Numbered from the stretch's first letter, positions 43,457-55,936 are shown. The stretch: 64,000 nt of DNA from Schizophyllum amplum (GCA_007026445.1 VDMD01000002.1:1-64000); one strand, 5' to 3'. Notes: generated from the letters alone by a model not told the origin. Translations and numbers: made by a program.

Positions 43457-44067
43457 GCATTAATGGGGTAGTGGTAACCTGGGTCGTTGCCATGCGCGTA
43501 AGGTGTTTGTCTTCTCGACCCGCCGGGGGTTCGATTCACCTCAGACGGCCCGGACTTTGTCGGCGGACATATTGTTGGACATATGTGTAACCATATTAAT
43601 TAAATTACTACGGAGAAATAAAGCGCTTATCGACGGTAAAAGTTTATGTTTGTCGTCGGAGAAAGATCAGATATATCCACAGCAATACCGGCGGTCATAC
43701 ATCACGTATCCCGGCTGTCAAAGGCTTTGCGATATCTTATCTTCGTCCGCTGACATACATTAGGAATATCCGTGGATATACGCATTTAGAACAATGGGAA
43801 CAATGGGGACATGTATTAAGAATATCCACGGATGTTTCTTATCTATGTCAGCGGCCGAAGATAAGATATCTCGAAGCCTTTGACGGCCGGAATACGTGAT
43901 ATATGTCTGCATGTGTTTCTTTTCTTTCACCACAACCACAGGTAATCTTTCGCGGTCGATATCCGTCATGTTTATGAGCGGATATCTATTTTTTATGTAT
44001 ATACTTATGTCCACAACTTCGACCAGCGACAAATTCGAGGCTGCCTGAAGTGATTCCCTCTTAATGC
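43457..44067 (+). pseudogene. tRNA-Gly(GCC) gene split by a transposon
   Basis: 43457-43537 is the 5' part of the same tRNA-Gly found at 20683 and 25005: GCATTAA acceptor, D-arm, GGTCG-TTGCCAT with its own intron of about 22 nt, CGACC, then GGGGGTTCGATTC. The remaining T-stem and acceptor (CCTCTTAATGC) lie at 44057-44067, beyond a 514-bp insertion. The distal T-stem has mutated (CCCCC to CCCTC with the repeat base), suggesting decay since the insertion. A functional tRNA is not expected. Confidence 0.88.
43538..44051. mobile_element. 514-bp foldback (long inverted repeat) element inserted in tRNA-Gly
   Basis: Flanked by a 5-bp direct repeat GATTC (43533-43537 and 44052-44056). The ends are inverted copies (ACCTCAGACGGCC / complement of ACTTCAGGCAGCC). 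The inner arms pair closely: 43700-43790 (ATCACGTATCCCGGC, CGCTGACATA, ATCCGTGGATA) with 43820-43910. Almost the entire element can fold into one hairpin with a loop near 43795-43815. There is no open frame of note, so it is non-autonomous. Confidence 0.85.
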
Positions 44068-44253
44068 AATTGTGTTTATCCATGCTTCTTATTACTTGCA
44101 AAACTTCTTCACTGTTGGACGCTAAAGGTGGATGCCCGCTGTCGGACGCTCTGCTGTCGACCGGAAGGAAGATCTGTCTTCTCTGTGCGGTACTATCAAA
44201 GGATCAATACTGATGTCAAGGTCGTCGAAGGGAGATCGAGCTCGTTGAAGGTA

Positions 44254-44979
44254 CAGTGCGGTTCGCCACCTCCCTGACACCTGTGTTTCGACATAAAGGA
44301 ATTTTCCCACAGTTTTTTCCGATTTTCTGAGGCGCGAAACCGACCAAAAGAATGCGTTTTACGCTGAGAAAAAAAATGCCCCGAAAAATCGAATATTTTT
44401 CATTTTTCTGGCCCAGAAGGTGCGACATGAGGGGTACTTTTTGGCCAATCCAAGGCCTAGGCAGGGTGCTATAGTACTTTCAGCACCTACCTTACACGTA
44501 CCGAGTGTGTTCCCAGCTCATAAGTATGCCGTGCAGACGCGTCAGGCCCTTCGGTCGCCCCCTTCACGGAGTTTGCCGTGAGAGTCGGCAAGTGCCGGCT
44601 ACAGTGATGTCACTAGTGGTGGTCCCCGCCACGACGCCGCATTCGCCATTTGGCTCAGAGGCATTCAGTTCCGCCATAGTAAGGTAGATATACACCATCA
44701 GTGGCCGTTTGGCGCAAAGAATCTGCAAAAATCAACCAAAAAGATGAGGAAATGAATATGTTATTCGAATTTCTTCCCGAATTTTCATTTTTCTTGAGAC
44801 CGAAAAGTGAAAAGTTGTCCTACGGCTTAGATATTTGATCTGGATATGCGCTATGACTATACTAGCCCAATGGTAACGTTTTCAGCACTGACAGAAACAT
44901 CAGTAAAATGTGTTGTACGTTTTGGTCGAAAATGATGCTCCCGCCCAAAAAGGCAGTCGAGAAGTGGCGAACCGCACTG
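44254..44979. mobile_element. 726-bp MITE with TA target duplication
   Basis: Terminal inverted repeat CAGTGCGGTTCGCCAC at 44254-44269 and its complement at 44964-44979. TA is present on both sides (44252-44253, 44980-44981). The interior is AT-rich with short homopolymers and no transposase. It is consistent with a Tc1/mariner-type non-autonomous element, different in sequence from the one at 10338. Confidence 0.82.
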
Positions 44980-45161
44980 TACAGGCCTCACATTCTTCAA
45001 ATTCGCAATGAAGTAGGAAATATGAGATGCAATATCATACAACATCATCATAGATAGTAAGACAACAAGCGGTTCTTGGTCGAGTACAGAAGTAGTTCAG
45101 GCCAGGTGCGCTACAAGGACCGTGCGCGTTCAGTTCGTAAATAAATATACTTCAGCTCCGC

Positions 45162-46393
45162 TTAGCACTGGGTGTCAGCGTACACCTGGGTGGAGAAGCA
45201 CTGTAGAGACTTCTCAGCCGTGTGCCAAAGGAGGAAGCTAGCGGCCCACTCACGTTGAAGTTGTCAGCGTTCGAGATCATCTCGCTGTCCGACAGCTCCT
45301 GGTCGGCCTGGCAGCCGTAACCGACGTCCTCGGTATCCGAGAGCGCATGCGTGAGCTCATGGAGCGTCGTACCGCCGCGGATGTTGCGCTCGTTGACGGT
45401 CGTGCCCGAGCAGAGCTCGGTCGTCTCGACCTCGTCGAAGAAAATGTCGCAGAAGTAGATGTTGGTCGTGGAGATGATGGTGTAGGCGATGACACCGTCC
45501 GAGCACGCGTTCGCCTCGTCGTTGCAGTTGAGCGTCCGCGAGCTGTCGTTCTCGCCCGCGACGGCGTCGAAGCTGTCGATGCGGTCAGTCAATGGGAGCA
45601 AGGAAATGTGGGAAGTAGTACGCACACGTCAGCGACGTCAGAGGCAGAGTTCGAGCCGAAGTAGGAGGTGAGGAGGTCAGAGTCCGAGTTCGAGCCGATG
45701 TAGTCTGACGCGGTGGTCGCGAGCTCCTTGGCCTCCGTGTAGCTCGAGTCGATGAAGCCCGATTTGGAGCTGTCGTCGCACGCATCCTCGGCGCGCTTCA
45801 TCGCGAGCGCGCGGCGCGAGAGGTCGCCGCTCAGGGAGACCGTCGCAGAGTTCGCCTGCACCTCGACCTTGGAAAAGTCGCTGATGCTCTTGACCTTGTT
45901 CGCCGCGACGTCAGGGACCTGGAACCAGGTGACGGGCTCGATGCTGAAGTCACCCGCGCCGGCGCCCTCGAAGTTGTAGAGGGAGGAAACTGAGAAAACG
46001 GTCAGCACCAAAAATCAGGTGAAGGTACTGCGACTTACGGTCGTGGGTAGCGTTGACGCTCGAGCCGGGCTGGATCGTCACGTAGTTGTTCTCCGTGAGC
46101 TTGTCCATCGCGAGCGAGATCTTCACGCCCGAGAAGTCGACCTTCGAGTCGCCCTTGTTTACGAAGAACGAGCGCGTCGGGAGGTCGCTGTCCAGGACGG
46201 ACCCTGCCTTGAGCACCTTGACGGGCTCGGAGCCGGTGTTCGTGACGATAGCCGTGACGGTCATCTCGTCGACGGACTTGGCGCTCTCAGGCGCGGTCAC
46301 GTCAATGGATAGCGTCGGCGCGCGGCGGTAGGGGCCCGCGACAGCGGTGGAGGCGAGGCCGAGGGTGGCAGCGGCGGCGGCGAGGGCGAACAT
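45162..46393 (-). CDS. deuterolysin, M35 neutral zinc metalloprotease (secreted)
   Basis: Four exons (46039-46393, 45626-45989, 45254-45572, 45162-45200) give 358 residues. The N-terminus is a signal peptide (MFALAAAAATLGLASTAVAG). It is followed by a propeptide (LSIDVTAPESAKSVDEMTVT, VLDSDLPTRSFFVN), then the mature M35 domain with CDDSSKSGF, CNDEANACSDG and TIISTTNIYFC. The zinc site TTLHELTHALSDTEDVGYGC supplies HExxH and the aspartate ligand of the aspzincin clan. The last exon encodes CFSTQVYADTQC. All introns are 49-53 nt. Expected role: secreted endopeptidase acting on external protein, after removal of the propeptide. Two damaged relatives lie at 15.5 and 32 kb. This is the only copy here with intact HExxH and uninterrupted exons. 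Confidence 0.93.
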
Positions 46394-47469
46394 GGCGATG
46401 AGACGAGGTGCTCGGTGAGGCTGGACGACGGAGGAGAGGAGAGCTGGAGGAGAGCTGCTGGAGAACTGAGGACTGGTATGCAAGGCTTATATACGCGACT
46501 GGCCTCTGGCCAAGGGTACACGAGCGCATGCAGAAAAGAACGTAAGCCTCGGGTGAGCGGAGCGCACCGTATGCGCGGACATGCGTCCTCAAAGGCGGGC
46601 GCTGTTGTTGATAGATGTCAGCCGGGGCCCCGAACGCCGGGGGCGCGGCGGGCTGCTGAGCATCTGCGAGCGTTGATTGCGCAGGTTGTTGATGAGCATG
46701 AAGCCTGAAGGAGGTTCGTCACGCGAATTGGACTTCGCGCGACGTGCGGCGGCTCCACACCATTGTGCTGGAACTGGTAACATGAATCATAATGAGGGTA
46801 GACTAAACAGAGGCGTCGCTGAGTGCTTCGCTAAAGCATGTGCTGCAATGGGGTGTCAAACGGACTGACCAGGTGAAGAAATGGAAGGCTTACCGTCGAA
46901 GTCGATTTTGATGCTGCCGTCGACTGCGCATATACAACCAAAGACGCTAGAACGGCAGTCGCCTGTCATACCAGTTGATAGCATCCCGTGATGACTACGA
47001 CTGGACAGAGCACCGGTGAGCGACGGTGTACAACACAGATTCAGCACATGAAGTTGCACGGGAAGTTGACGGCAGGTTGACGGCATCCGACATCGCGATT
47101 CGGAAGACCGTACCGTCAGCCGGCGGACTACCATGCAGCGCGTCTGGGCGATTTGAGGGTGAAGAAACAACAAGCAACTGTCTCCGCTGGGAAGAGAATA
47201 TGAGAAAATAGTATGGTAATATATATTGTCTGTGTCCAGTCCGTTTGTGCCAGAGGTCCACGAATACCACAACTACAGATTAGTCCACGAGGAGTCGTAT
47301 GCAACTAGAGAACGGAACGAGTGCAGGATGGGCGAGGATCGCATGCAAGGATTGAGGGATAGAGTAAATGACCACGCATATTAAGCGCAGGACGGAAGAT
47401 ACCGTATTATAATCAGAGTACGATGCGGAGAGCGCGCGATAGCGAAAAGCAGTAGCATGAGAGGTCCGT
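46394..47469. other. spacer upstream of deuterolysin
   Basis: 46394-46760 is the deuterolysin 5' region; a TTATATA element near 46486 could serve as a TATA box. Part of it is duplicated upstream of the pseudogene at 33 kb. 46800-47469 has no recognised gene. Confidence 0.4.
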
Positions 47470-50400
47470 CTATGATTCCGAAAGAATCTTGTCGATCGAT
47501 TGGTTCAAGAAGTCCTTGCGCGACGTCAGAGTCGCCTTCGGGAAGCGAGCCATGATAGCCTCGCGCGCCGTTCTATAGGACGCGTTAGGTACTCATCAAG
47601 CAAAGCATCGAAGGACTCACTTCTTCGTCACGGTCATTAGGTCCTGCGTGCTCAGATAGTTCCGTAGCGCGTTGAACAATTCCTCGTCCGTCGGGTTCTC
47701 GCTCTGGCTCGGCCCGGCAAAGGGATTGACCGAAGTCGCCATCGAAAATGTCGACATCGGCCGCTGCTGTCCCATGCCTGTGCCCATCGCACCCATGCCC
47801 ATTGGACCCATGGCGCCCACTTGCGAGCCCCCGAAGCTACCGCCAGTGTACATTTGACCCATCATTGGCATCCCCGCGCCTGGAGGCATCATGCCGTACA
47901 TGCTTCCTGTACCCTGGAAGCCCATCGGTGGCATCATGGGCGCGCCGCCATACTCGGAGCCCGCGACCGAACCTTGTCCAGCCGGGAAGGGCATGAAAGG
48001 CAGTTGTGGTGCAGACCCATAGTTGTGCGTCATGGGGTGTGCGCCGTCGTGATGCGAGAGATTGCTATGCGACGCATTGCTTCCCCCACCGAAGCGGGAC
48101 TGCGACGACTTGTACATAGCGTTCGTATCGCGATAATAGTCGCCCGCGTTCGACGCCTGGTTGTACGTGTGCGGAGAGTGGTCACGAGATGCCGGTCCGC
48201 GTGAGTGCGAGCGGGGTTTGCTGCCATAACCTGTCTCGCCGGAATGCCGCGAGCCGGTCTCCCAAGCCTCAGCTTCATACTCTACGGGGCCGTCAGTCAT
48301 ATCGGACGTAGCAGGCACAGACCAGCGCACCGCTGAACTTCTTGAGAGGAATCATGGACTCGTCGAACTTTTCGTCCTCGTTAATGATGACCTTCTTGTC
48401 TTTGCCTTCGCCGATGACCAGTCGCGTGTTACCCCAACCAAACTCGTCCATGCACCAGAAGGAGTATATCGGCAGGAAGAAACTGTAGACGGGATACCTA
48501 TATCGGGTATCAGCATGAGTTCCCTCGGCGACGACTTGACGTACGAGAGAATGTAGACGACCATCCAGCCCACTAGCATGAAATCTCTCCTCAAGATGAA
48601 GACAAGCGCCTGTGAGGGAAAGGTCAACTATGTCTACTGTGTGACGCAGCGAAGGCCATACCTGAAGACCATACGTAGCAGCAATCATAGCTATGGCAAT
48701 AGTAGGGAAAGCCGATGCACCAGTTGCCGTTACGATGATGAGGTACACGAGCTAAAGACATCGTCAGATGGGTCGACGGACAGAGAACGTTTTCCTCACG
48801 TAGACACACGTCGCGGGCAAGATCTAAGGTACTCGCATTAGAATCAGTCTGTTGAGGTGCAAGATAAAGGGCTACTTACCAAGGTACCCAGCAAGTCAAG
48901 GAAGACGAAGAATCGCATGGAGAAGCAGCAGAATCCAAACAACTCCGGGAGCAGGACCAGTTCGCACAGGTTGTGAATAGTCGAGTTGATCCATCGACGA
49001 CGCTGGGAGAAGAGGATGCGCCACGAGTCCGGAGCCACGGTTTGACACTGGGCGGAGGAGTTGAACTTGGTCTTGAATGTCGGGAAATGCTTCATGAGGA
49101 GTGTCGTCAGGAAACGATCTTCTCCAAGCGAGAACAAGTTCTTCTTGTGCAGGGTGTCCACGTTCGGCTCTGAGTACTCGTCGATGACACGGTTGGAGAT
49201 GATGATGGGTCGACCTTTGTCCGCCGTGCGTATACGGAAGAGCGTGAAACAGCCTGGCAAGCAAGTGACGGAACCGAACAAACTCTCGAAGGCCTTGGCA
49301 AGGTGGTGCGACAGATAGTACTCGTACACCTGGATCATTGTCGTCCAAGATCCTTCGGGGTTCTCGAGGCGGGTCTCACCGCAGATGCCGATGATGCTGG
49401 AGTCGTCAGCGGAGGACGCTACGAGGCGGTTGAGAGCCTCCGGGGTGACACTCTGTTGGAAGGTCAGTCAGAATACTAGCGTCATCCGACTGGGGCGACT
49501 CACTGTATCGGCATCGATGGTGAAAATGTACTCGTAGAAAGCAGGGTCGATGCCAATGACGTTCCTCATTTGGTGATAGATCTCCAGCTCAAGCGGCGAC
49601 ATGGGAGCGTCGAAATGTACGCGGTTCAGATAGTGCAAGACCAGGATCTGACTGTCACGCTTGCCGCGGTTACCAGGCTTGGCCCGTTCCGTGGGCTTGC
49701 CAACCTTGACCACGACCATGTATCTAGACAGGCGTTAGAGACAGAACGACCGATCACAAAAGACCACGCACGGGACGACATGGCCCTCGAACTCGTACAG
49801 CCCGGAATACACCTTGCCATAGTTGAGCGCTTTGGATCCCTCGCCGACGGACTTGAAGAGGAGGGGCTCCGGATCAAGTTTCGGGTCAACCCCGAGGATG
49901 TCGAGCACGATACGCGGCGTCGTACGATCGTTACCGCTTCCGATGATGTTGCCGTCGCAGATGAGGAAGATGAGTTTGCGCTTATCGTCATACTGAAGGG
50001 CCGCAAGCGAATCGATCGTACGCCTCAGCGACTCCTCGCCCTCCGTGTAACAGGGAACCTGACAAAGCACGAACTTGTCTTGCAACTCTGGGTTACGCTT
50101 CCCGCCGAATTCAAGGGAAGCCAGGACTGAAGGCGGCGTCAGAGTGGGACGATGCGGCCAACGAAGTACGTACACTTGAGCAACATGGAAACCATCAGGA
50201 TACCGGACATGACGAGCAGAATGTAGTTCTGAGCCTGGCATCGGGCGGTATATCGGAAGTCCTTTCGGCCAAGGTAGAACGCGTTGTTGAGGCAATCCAT
50301 GTTGTTCTGCGCCGTCGCCGAGTCTTTGCTGTCAAGCACCTTCTGGAGCGATTCCGTGATATCTTGACCAGACTGTTGGCTGAAAACGTCTGTAATATCC

Positions 50401-53400
50401 TCGTCCAAGAAGTTGTAGGCGTCGTTGTTGTTATACGTGTCGAGAGTGTACATATAGTCCGACAGGTCGTATAAGTTGTCCTTATAGAATGCCCAGACTC
50501 TGTGGAGAAGAGGGTCAGACGGTGATGATATGTTAGCGGGACAGAACGTACTTGCTAGTCGTGTCGTCGTCCGAATTCGCATCCCTGCGCACGGCGTCGG
50601 GGTCGTATACCACGGGACCCTTGTAGTAGTTCTTGATTTTAGGTACGAAGCGGTCCGTGTACCAGTTGTCGTCTCGCAGATTGGTATCTTGCGCCGACTG
50701 CGCGCTGCCGGAAGTATGCATAGCATTAGGAACCACCGCCGTGAAGTTCTGGCTGAGGAGCGTTATATCGCTATCGATAAGATTGCCGCAAGCAAGCGAC
50801 AGGGGAACCGGGAAGTAGCCAGTCATGTCCGTGCCCGCCAGTTGCTCGAGATCCGCCTTGTTGTTCGATTTGACCCCGCTGATGTCGCTGTGGTCTCCGT
50901 GGACGAAGTCGCTCACGTCGTACACCTTGCCCTGTATGGCGACCCACCAGTCGTTGTCTTCGGTGTGCGCCTCGAGCTCGGATGTTGTCCAGGCCTTGTC
51001 GAAGTCGGGACATAACAAGCGGCCAAACTCGACGATGTAGAAAACGACGACGGCGTTGAGTAGGAAGATGAGCCAGACGATAGTAAGCTTTTCGCGCCAT
51101 GCAAGCTGGATGTCCGGACGCTTCATGCGACCGACCTTGCTAAGCACGAAAGACGGAATGAGGAATGTGGATCCCCACACAATGAAGAGCCAGAAGCGCC
51201 GCGACCGCGACGACGGCACCTCCTCCACCGTGTTCGGAGCGTCCTTGACAACCAAGCCGGAGGTCGACTCCTTGTTGAGGTACGGCACGTCGGTTTCGCC
51301 CGGCGTCAGGGGCGTCTTCTGGTCATGATCGCCACCCCACGGGTCAGCGAAGGGTCCGCCCGTTGTCGGTGTGTTCAGGCCGCCTCCTCCATAGCCGTCA
51401 TCGAATCCGCGAGAACCCTGCTGCAGTAGCGCCTCTCCCTCATACGGCTGATCCTGCGTATACTCCGTCGCGTCGTCCGCAACATCCGCCGCCGCGTCAT
51501 CTTCCTCCTCCCGTGCGCGCAACTCCTTCTCGCCCGCGCGCACCGTGTCCTCTGCCATCTTCCAGGCGTCATACGATAGCCAGACGCGGAGGTGCCCTCG
51601 CGCGAAATCCACTCCTTCCTGCCACCCGTTCGCCCGCACGCACTGCGTGAATCGCTCCTCCGCGGTGCCCTGCATACGCGGGACGAAGTGCTCGCAGAAC
51701 TCCTCCAGCTCGTAGTCCGCCACGTATTCGGTCGCCCGTCGAGCGGCGACATCCGGCAGCAGCAAAGACCGTATCTGGGCCTTCACCCTCCGCTTGTCGA
51801 ATGAGTTGGGGGAGCCGGAGTCGTTGGGACGGATACACGCCAGCGTCCATAGCCTTGCGCGCGACGCCGCGGCCAAGAGGTCACCGAGCGTTGCGTTCAA
51901 TTGCGTGGTGACCGGGTAAATCTTCGCCGGGTCAAGGCGCGGAGACTCGCCAGTGGGCGATCGCAGGGGACGCGCTGACACCTGCGCTTGCGCGAGGATG
52001 TGTTCGTCTCGATGATGCCGCTCGGCCGCCAGCGATGGCCCGGAGAACAACTTCGCGACGAACGGCTCGGTCGATCCTCGCAAGAGCCCCACATATGCCG
52101 CATCGAGCAGGTCGGCATCCCTCTCGACGAAGCCTGCGATGTCGTATGTCGCGCTGCCCGCGTAGTGGTTGACACCGAACAGAGTACGATCCTGCGCGCC
52201 ACCCAAGCTCGGGGCAGAGACAAACGACTTGTGCACACCAAACTGAGAAACGAGTTCCTGCAGCATCTGCTCATCCCGGCCGTGCTCCGGACCCTTGCCC
52301 GACTTGTACGCCGAGCACGCCTTGTTCAGCACGCCGAGCATCCCTCCCGGCTTCTTCGGTCGCGAATCCCCACTGGTAGCACCCCGTAGCAGCTCCACGC
52401 ATGCAGCGTTGTCCATCGTGGCGATCGAGGGCAGAGCGATACCATCGCTGGTGATGTGTGCGTTGTATCCAACCGCGTCGTCAAACGTGTTCTTCAGCAC
52501 ATATGAATGCAGTATCTCGTCGGCAAAATTGACGCAGAACTCCTCGAACCTATTTTGGCCGTACGCAGAGACCAAGGGCGCAGAGCCCGTCAGTGCCATC
52601 GAGGATGTGCCGGACGGGTTACGCGTCTGGAAGCCAGGCTGATCCACAAGTACGATCTGCGTAGACGGAGGAGCATCGGCAGAGGGCGGTGCCAGCTTGT
52701 GATTGGCTGTCTCGACCACAAATGCGAAGAGGATTGCGTAGAGATCGCGAACGAAGTGGTCGCGTTGCGCAGCGCTCTGCTCCGCATTGAGGATGATCGT
52801 ATACAGCTCCTTGCGCACGTAGGTCGTCTTGTTGGTCAGAGTTTGCGCAAGCTCCTCTGGTGGTACGCCGAGCAATCGCGAACATGTTTCCAGGACATCA
52901 TTGTTCACGATGAATGCGGGCACGTCGGGTGCGTCACCGTCCACGAACTGTATGTTGCCCAGGAGGAGGATGGTGAAGATGAGAGTGAAGATCGCTGTCA
53001 TGTGCTTTTGTTTGAAGCCGAGGGTGCGCATCGCCTCGCGGAGCTCCTCCATCGCGATGCCGTCGTCGCTAAACGGGCCGCCGGGCAGACGGTAGGTGCC
53101 TGATGAGGCGAGAAGAGCGTAGTCGGACGCATCCTCGAGGTTGAAGTGGTCACGCTCAGCAGGGGTTGCACCCATGAGGAACTGGTAGAAGATGTGGAAG
53201 GAGCGCTCCTCCTGCGAGAGCCTGTTGACGCGGGCCTTGTCGAGGGCGTATGTAAGCGCCTTGGCGGCGGCAATGCGGCCGCGGTCGTTGAAGTGCAGCT
53301 CGATGTAGCGGCCGTGGCGGGTGGCGTTGGGATTCATGAGCGTCTTGGCGTTGCCGAAGGCATCGAGCACGGTGTGGAGGGCTGTGATCTGGGAGGCGAC

Positions 53401-53911
53401 CTTGCGCTCGCGCTTGGAGTGTGCGGAGAGCTTGAGTATTTGCTGTAGGAAGAGGCGCATCGTCGAGGACTTGGCCGAGCCCGTGATGCCTCTGCGCGGC
53501 GGAGATCAGTGTATATTCGAGGATGGGATGGGATTTAGTGACGCACCTAGTGAGCAGCGCCTGAGGCTCCCCCCGCCTCCTCATCATGAGATACACGCGC
53601 GCGGCGAAGTCGTATACATGCGGTTGCAGCGGCTTCGGCGAGTCCGCCATTGGTAAGCCGGTGTCCTTGTAGCAGCGCTCCTCGTAGTCGTCCGCGCTCG
53701 CATCGCTCATGCTGGCAAGCGTCTTGTACGGGTTGACGACTGCGAGCGTTGTTGCGCCAATCCTTGTGTAGGGGAGGTCGCCGCGGAATCGCGCTTGGAG
53801 GACGCTGAGGATGGCGTCGTCATTCGGGTAGACGGTTGCAGCGCCGGTTGAAGATACGAGATCGACGAGGTTGCCCGAGGCTATTGCCTGGGCCGACGAT
53901 TGAGACGCCAT
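47470..53911 (-). CDS. chitin synthase with myosin motor-like domain (class V-like)
   Basis: A large minus-strand gene of about 1,950 residues in about eleven exons. Resolved ones are 53547-53911, 50552-53491, 50174-50499, 49772-50126, 49504-49723 and 48880-49452; smaller exons follow to the stop at 47470. Order of domains: a degenerate myosin head with P-loop-like [10 protein letters not shown] and [13 protein letters not shown]; two membrane helices; a cytochrome b5-like domain ([21 protein letters not shown]); then the glycosyltransferase core with [42 protein letters not shown] and [15 protein letters not shown] membrane cluster follows, then a Gly/Met/Ser-rich linker and a C-terminal DEK_C domain ([20 protein letters not shown]). 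It polymerises UDP-GlcNAc into chitin at the plasma membrane for the cell wall. All catalytic motifs (DAD, EDR, QRRRW) are intact. The motor is shorter than true myosins, as is usual for basidiomycete enzymes. Confidence 0.94.
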
Positions 53912-54687
53912 AGCGGCCGTCGACGCTGTTCTGGACGGCGGCGAGATGGAGGGACAAGAAAAGCAATGAACTGTTGGGAAACTGTCCCCGCTCCGTCACA
54001 CAGCCGAGCCCTTCACGTGGCAACGTGAGTTTCGAGCGCCAGGAGACGAAAGCTGGCGACGCCTGCGTATGCGCAAGTCCAAAGAAGTGAATGAAGAGCT
54101 GACGACCGTGCAATAAGGACAATGGACGAGTAGTCCGGGGAGGAGAAGACGGTTCGTTGTTATTGATTATTTGACACGACGCCACGCGTAGACAAACTTG
54201 ATCGTGGATTGTACTTTCCGGCAATTTGCGATGGCATCATTCGCCTCAGACCAGCCTCAGACCGTCATGTTCTCAGCGCGGTGTTAGTCTCCCCGTGAGG
54301 TCTGTCTGCTCACCAACATGTATGCTCAATTCTCTTGCGAGCTGGGCTTACAACATTAGACTCCGACAATTCACTGGTCAAGTCGCCGACGGCACGGTCA
54401 AACAATGGTAAGTACCATGGTCATAAGTAAATGACCGGTCATAGGAAACTCAGAGCGCCGGATCCATGCACAACATAATCCTTCTGGTCCACAAACTATC
54501 GTACCTCTACGCTACGTGACCCGCCTCTCCCATTGTTTCCTTTGCTGCTCTAGGATTGTCCGTCGTCTTTGACTTGCTGCCACAAACCAAAACCATCTGG
54601 TATATCTAACGCAATGCATCTCGTCGACCACCCGCTCGCTCCTGCGATTTTCTCTTGCCTGTGTTGCACTCGTTTTGTGCTTGCGCA
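53912..54687. other. spacer between divergent genes
   Basis: About 775 bp between chitin synthase and the next plus-strand gene. No gene seen; it should contain both promoters. Confidence 0.4.
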
Positions 54688-55465
54688 ATGTACGAAGCCT
54701 GGAACAATGTCCACGGCTTACACGGCACAGACATCGGTCGATGCGGCTATGTTGGCTATCCTCGAAGCTCGCTTGGCGACGGCTTGCAATATTCTCGTGC
54801 TACCAGCTTCTCCTATGCTAGGTCTCCACCGTCCACCAGCAGCTCATTACGATATGGACCGGAACGCCACTCCTCGCACCGGCGGACGTCCTATCCTTAC
54901 CAGCTTCCATACCGCACTGTGGCAATCCATCCACCACCACCTAAGAAGGTCCATTTCTATCACACTGGAGCGCGCACGCCTGGCCTTTTGATGAGCGATA
55001 TCCTCTACCGGTCGGCGTACGGTCTGGAGCGCATGATAGACGGCGCGGATGAGACAGTCCTCGCACAAGCCGGCGTACTCAGTATAACTATCTGCATCAC
55101 TGTATGTACTTTGTTTGTACCCATACCACCCTAAGCTAACGCCACATCCTGGCAGTGGCCTGGTTACGAAGGGTATCAGCTCTTCAACGACATCCCTATC
55201 GTTAGCAAGAGCGGTGGCACTATGACGCGCATTAAGCTAGCCCGGGCTGTCTGCAAGATCTTCAGTCGCTTCATTGATGTCCGTTCCCAAGTTGCAATTT
55301 CCTGGCTCAAACTGACTTTGATGATAGGAAGCTCAAACTTTGCGCTGCTCGAACAGGCAATATCGTCTAGGGGCGCATGGACTTGGTCTGCATCAGCTCC
55401 TGCTGTTGTCTATCACGGAGGCTAGCGACGGCATTTGGCGCGTCGAGGTGGCCATTTCCCCTTGA
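54688..55465 (+). CDS. conserved Agaricomycete hypothetical protein
   Basis: Three exons (54688-55101, 55156-55278, 55328-55465) join in frame to 224 residues. The N-terminal 90 residues are Ser/Tyr/Pro-rich. The C-terminal half has the layout of a family that I recognise only as a recurrent hypothetical protein of mushroom-forming fungi: GLLMSDIL, a WPGYEGYQ motif, GTMTRIKLARAVCKIFSRFI, then a segment ending GLGLHQLLLLSITEASDGIW. In that family the pattern is DAL...WPGY...ITRAKLA...I. Function is not known. Introns are normal in size (54 and 49 nt). The start was chosen as the first ATG in the frame that leads to the conserved half; an upstream ATG at 54655 is in the same frame. Confidence 0.75.
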
Positions 55466-55936
55466 ATTTCTAGTGGAGTTTACCCTCTCCTGCATTTGCT
55501 TTGTACCTTCTATGTCGCTTATATCCTCGTACTGATTCTCCGTCGTAAGTACCTAATTTGTTGCCGCACACATCATAAACATCGCTCCTCAGGACTGAGG
55601 CCTCAGCGCTCAGCTCTCTTCATCCGCCACATAATGTTATTATGTTTGTACCTACGTATATCACCTTCACGGGTTGCCAACGGGTCACGACTGTTGCTGC
55701 TTCTCAGAATGCTCATGCTCTTGTGACTTGAATCGCTCGCATGGTACCAGCGGTACTAACTTTACTACGAGCGATATTGCAAGCAGATCACGAGGAAGTT
55801 GAACTTCAAAGAACGTGAAGGGTCACATGATCTGACGTCGCGTCGCGTTTGTGAACTTTGAATCGTCTCGAATCCCATCGCCTCCCTCTTACTTAGGGTG
55901 CCGGACTACACCTGCGTTCTATCTCACACGTCAAAA
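55466..55936. other. spacer
   Basis: No gene recognised. Confidence 0.35.

Noticed and set aside
44045..44067. Independent tRNA 3' end or a second tRNA gene
   Set aside because: It is the displaced 3' part of the tRNA-Gly starting at 43457; the GATTC duplication explains its position.
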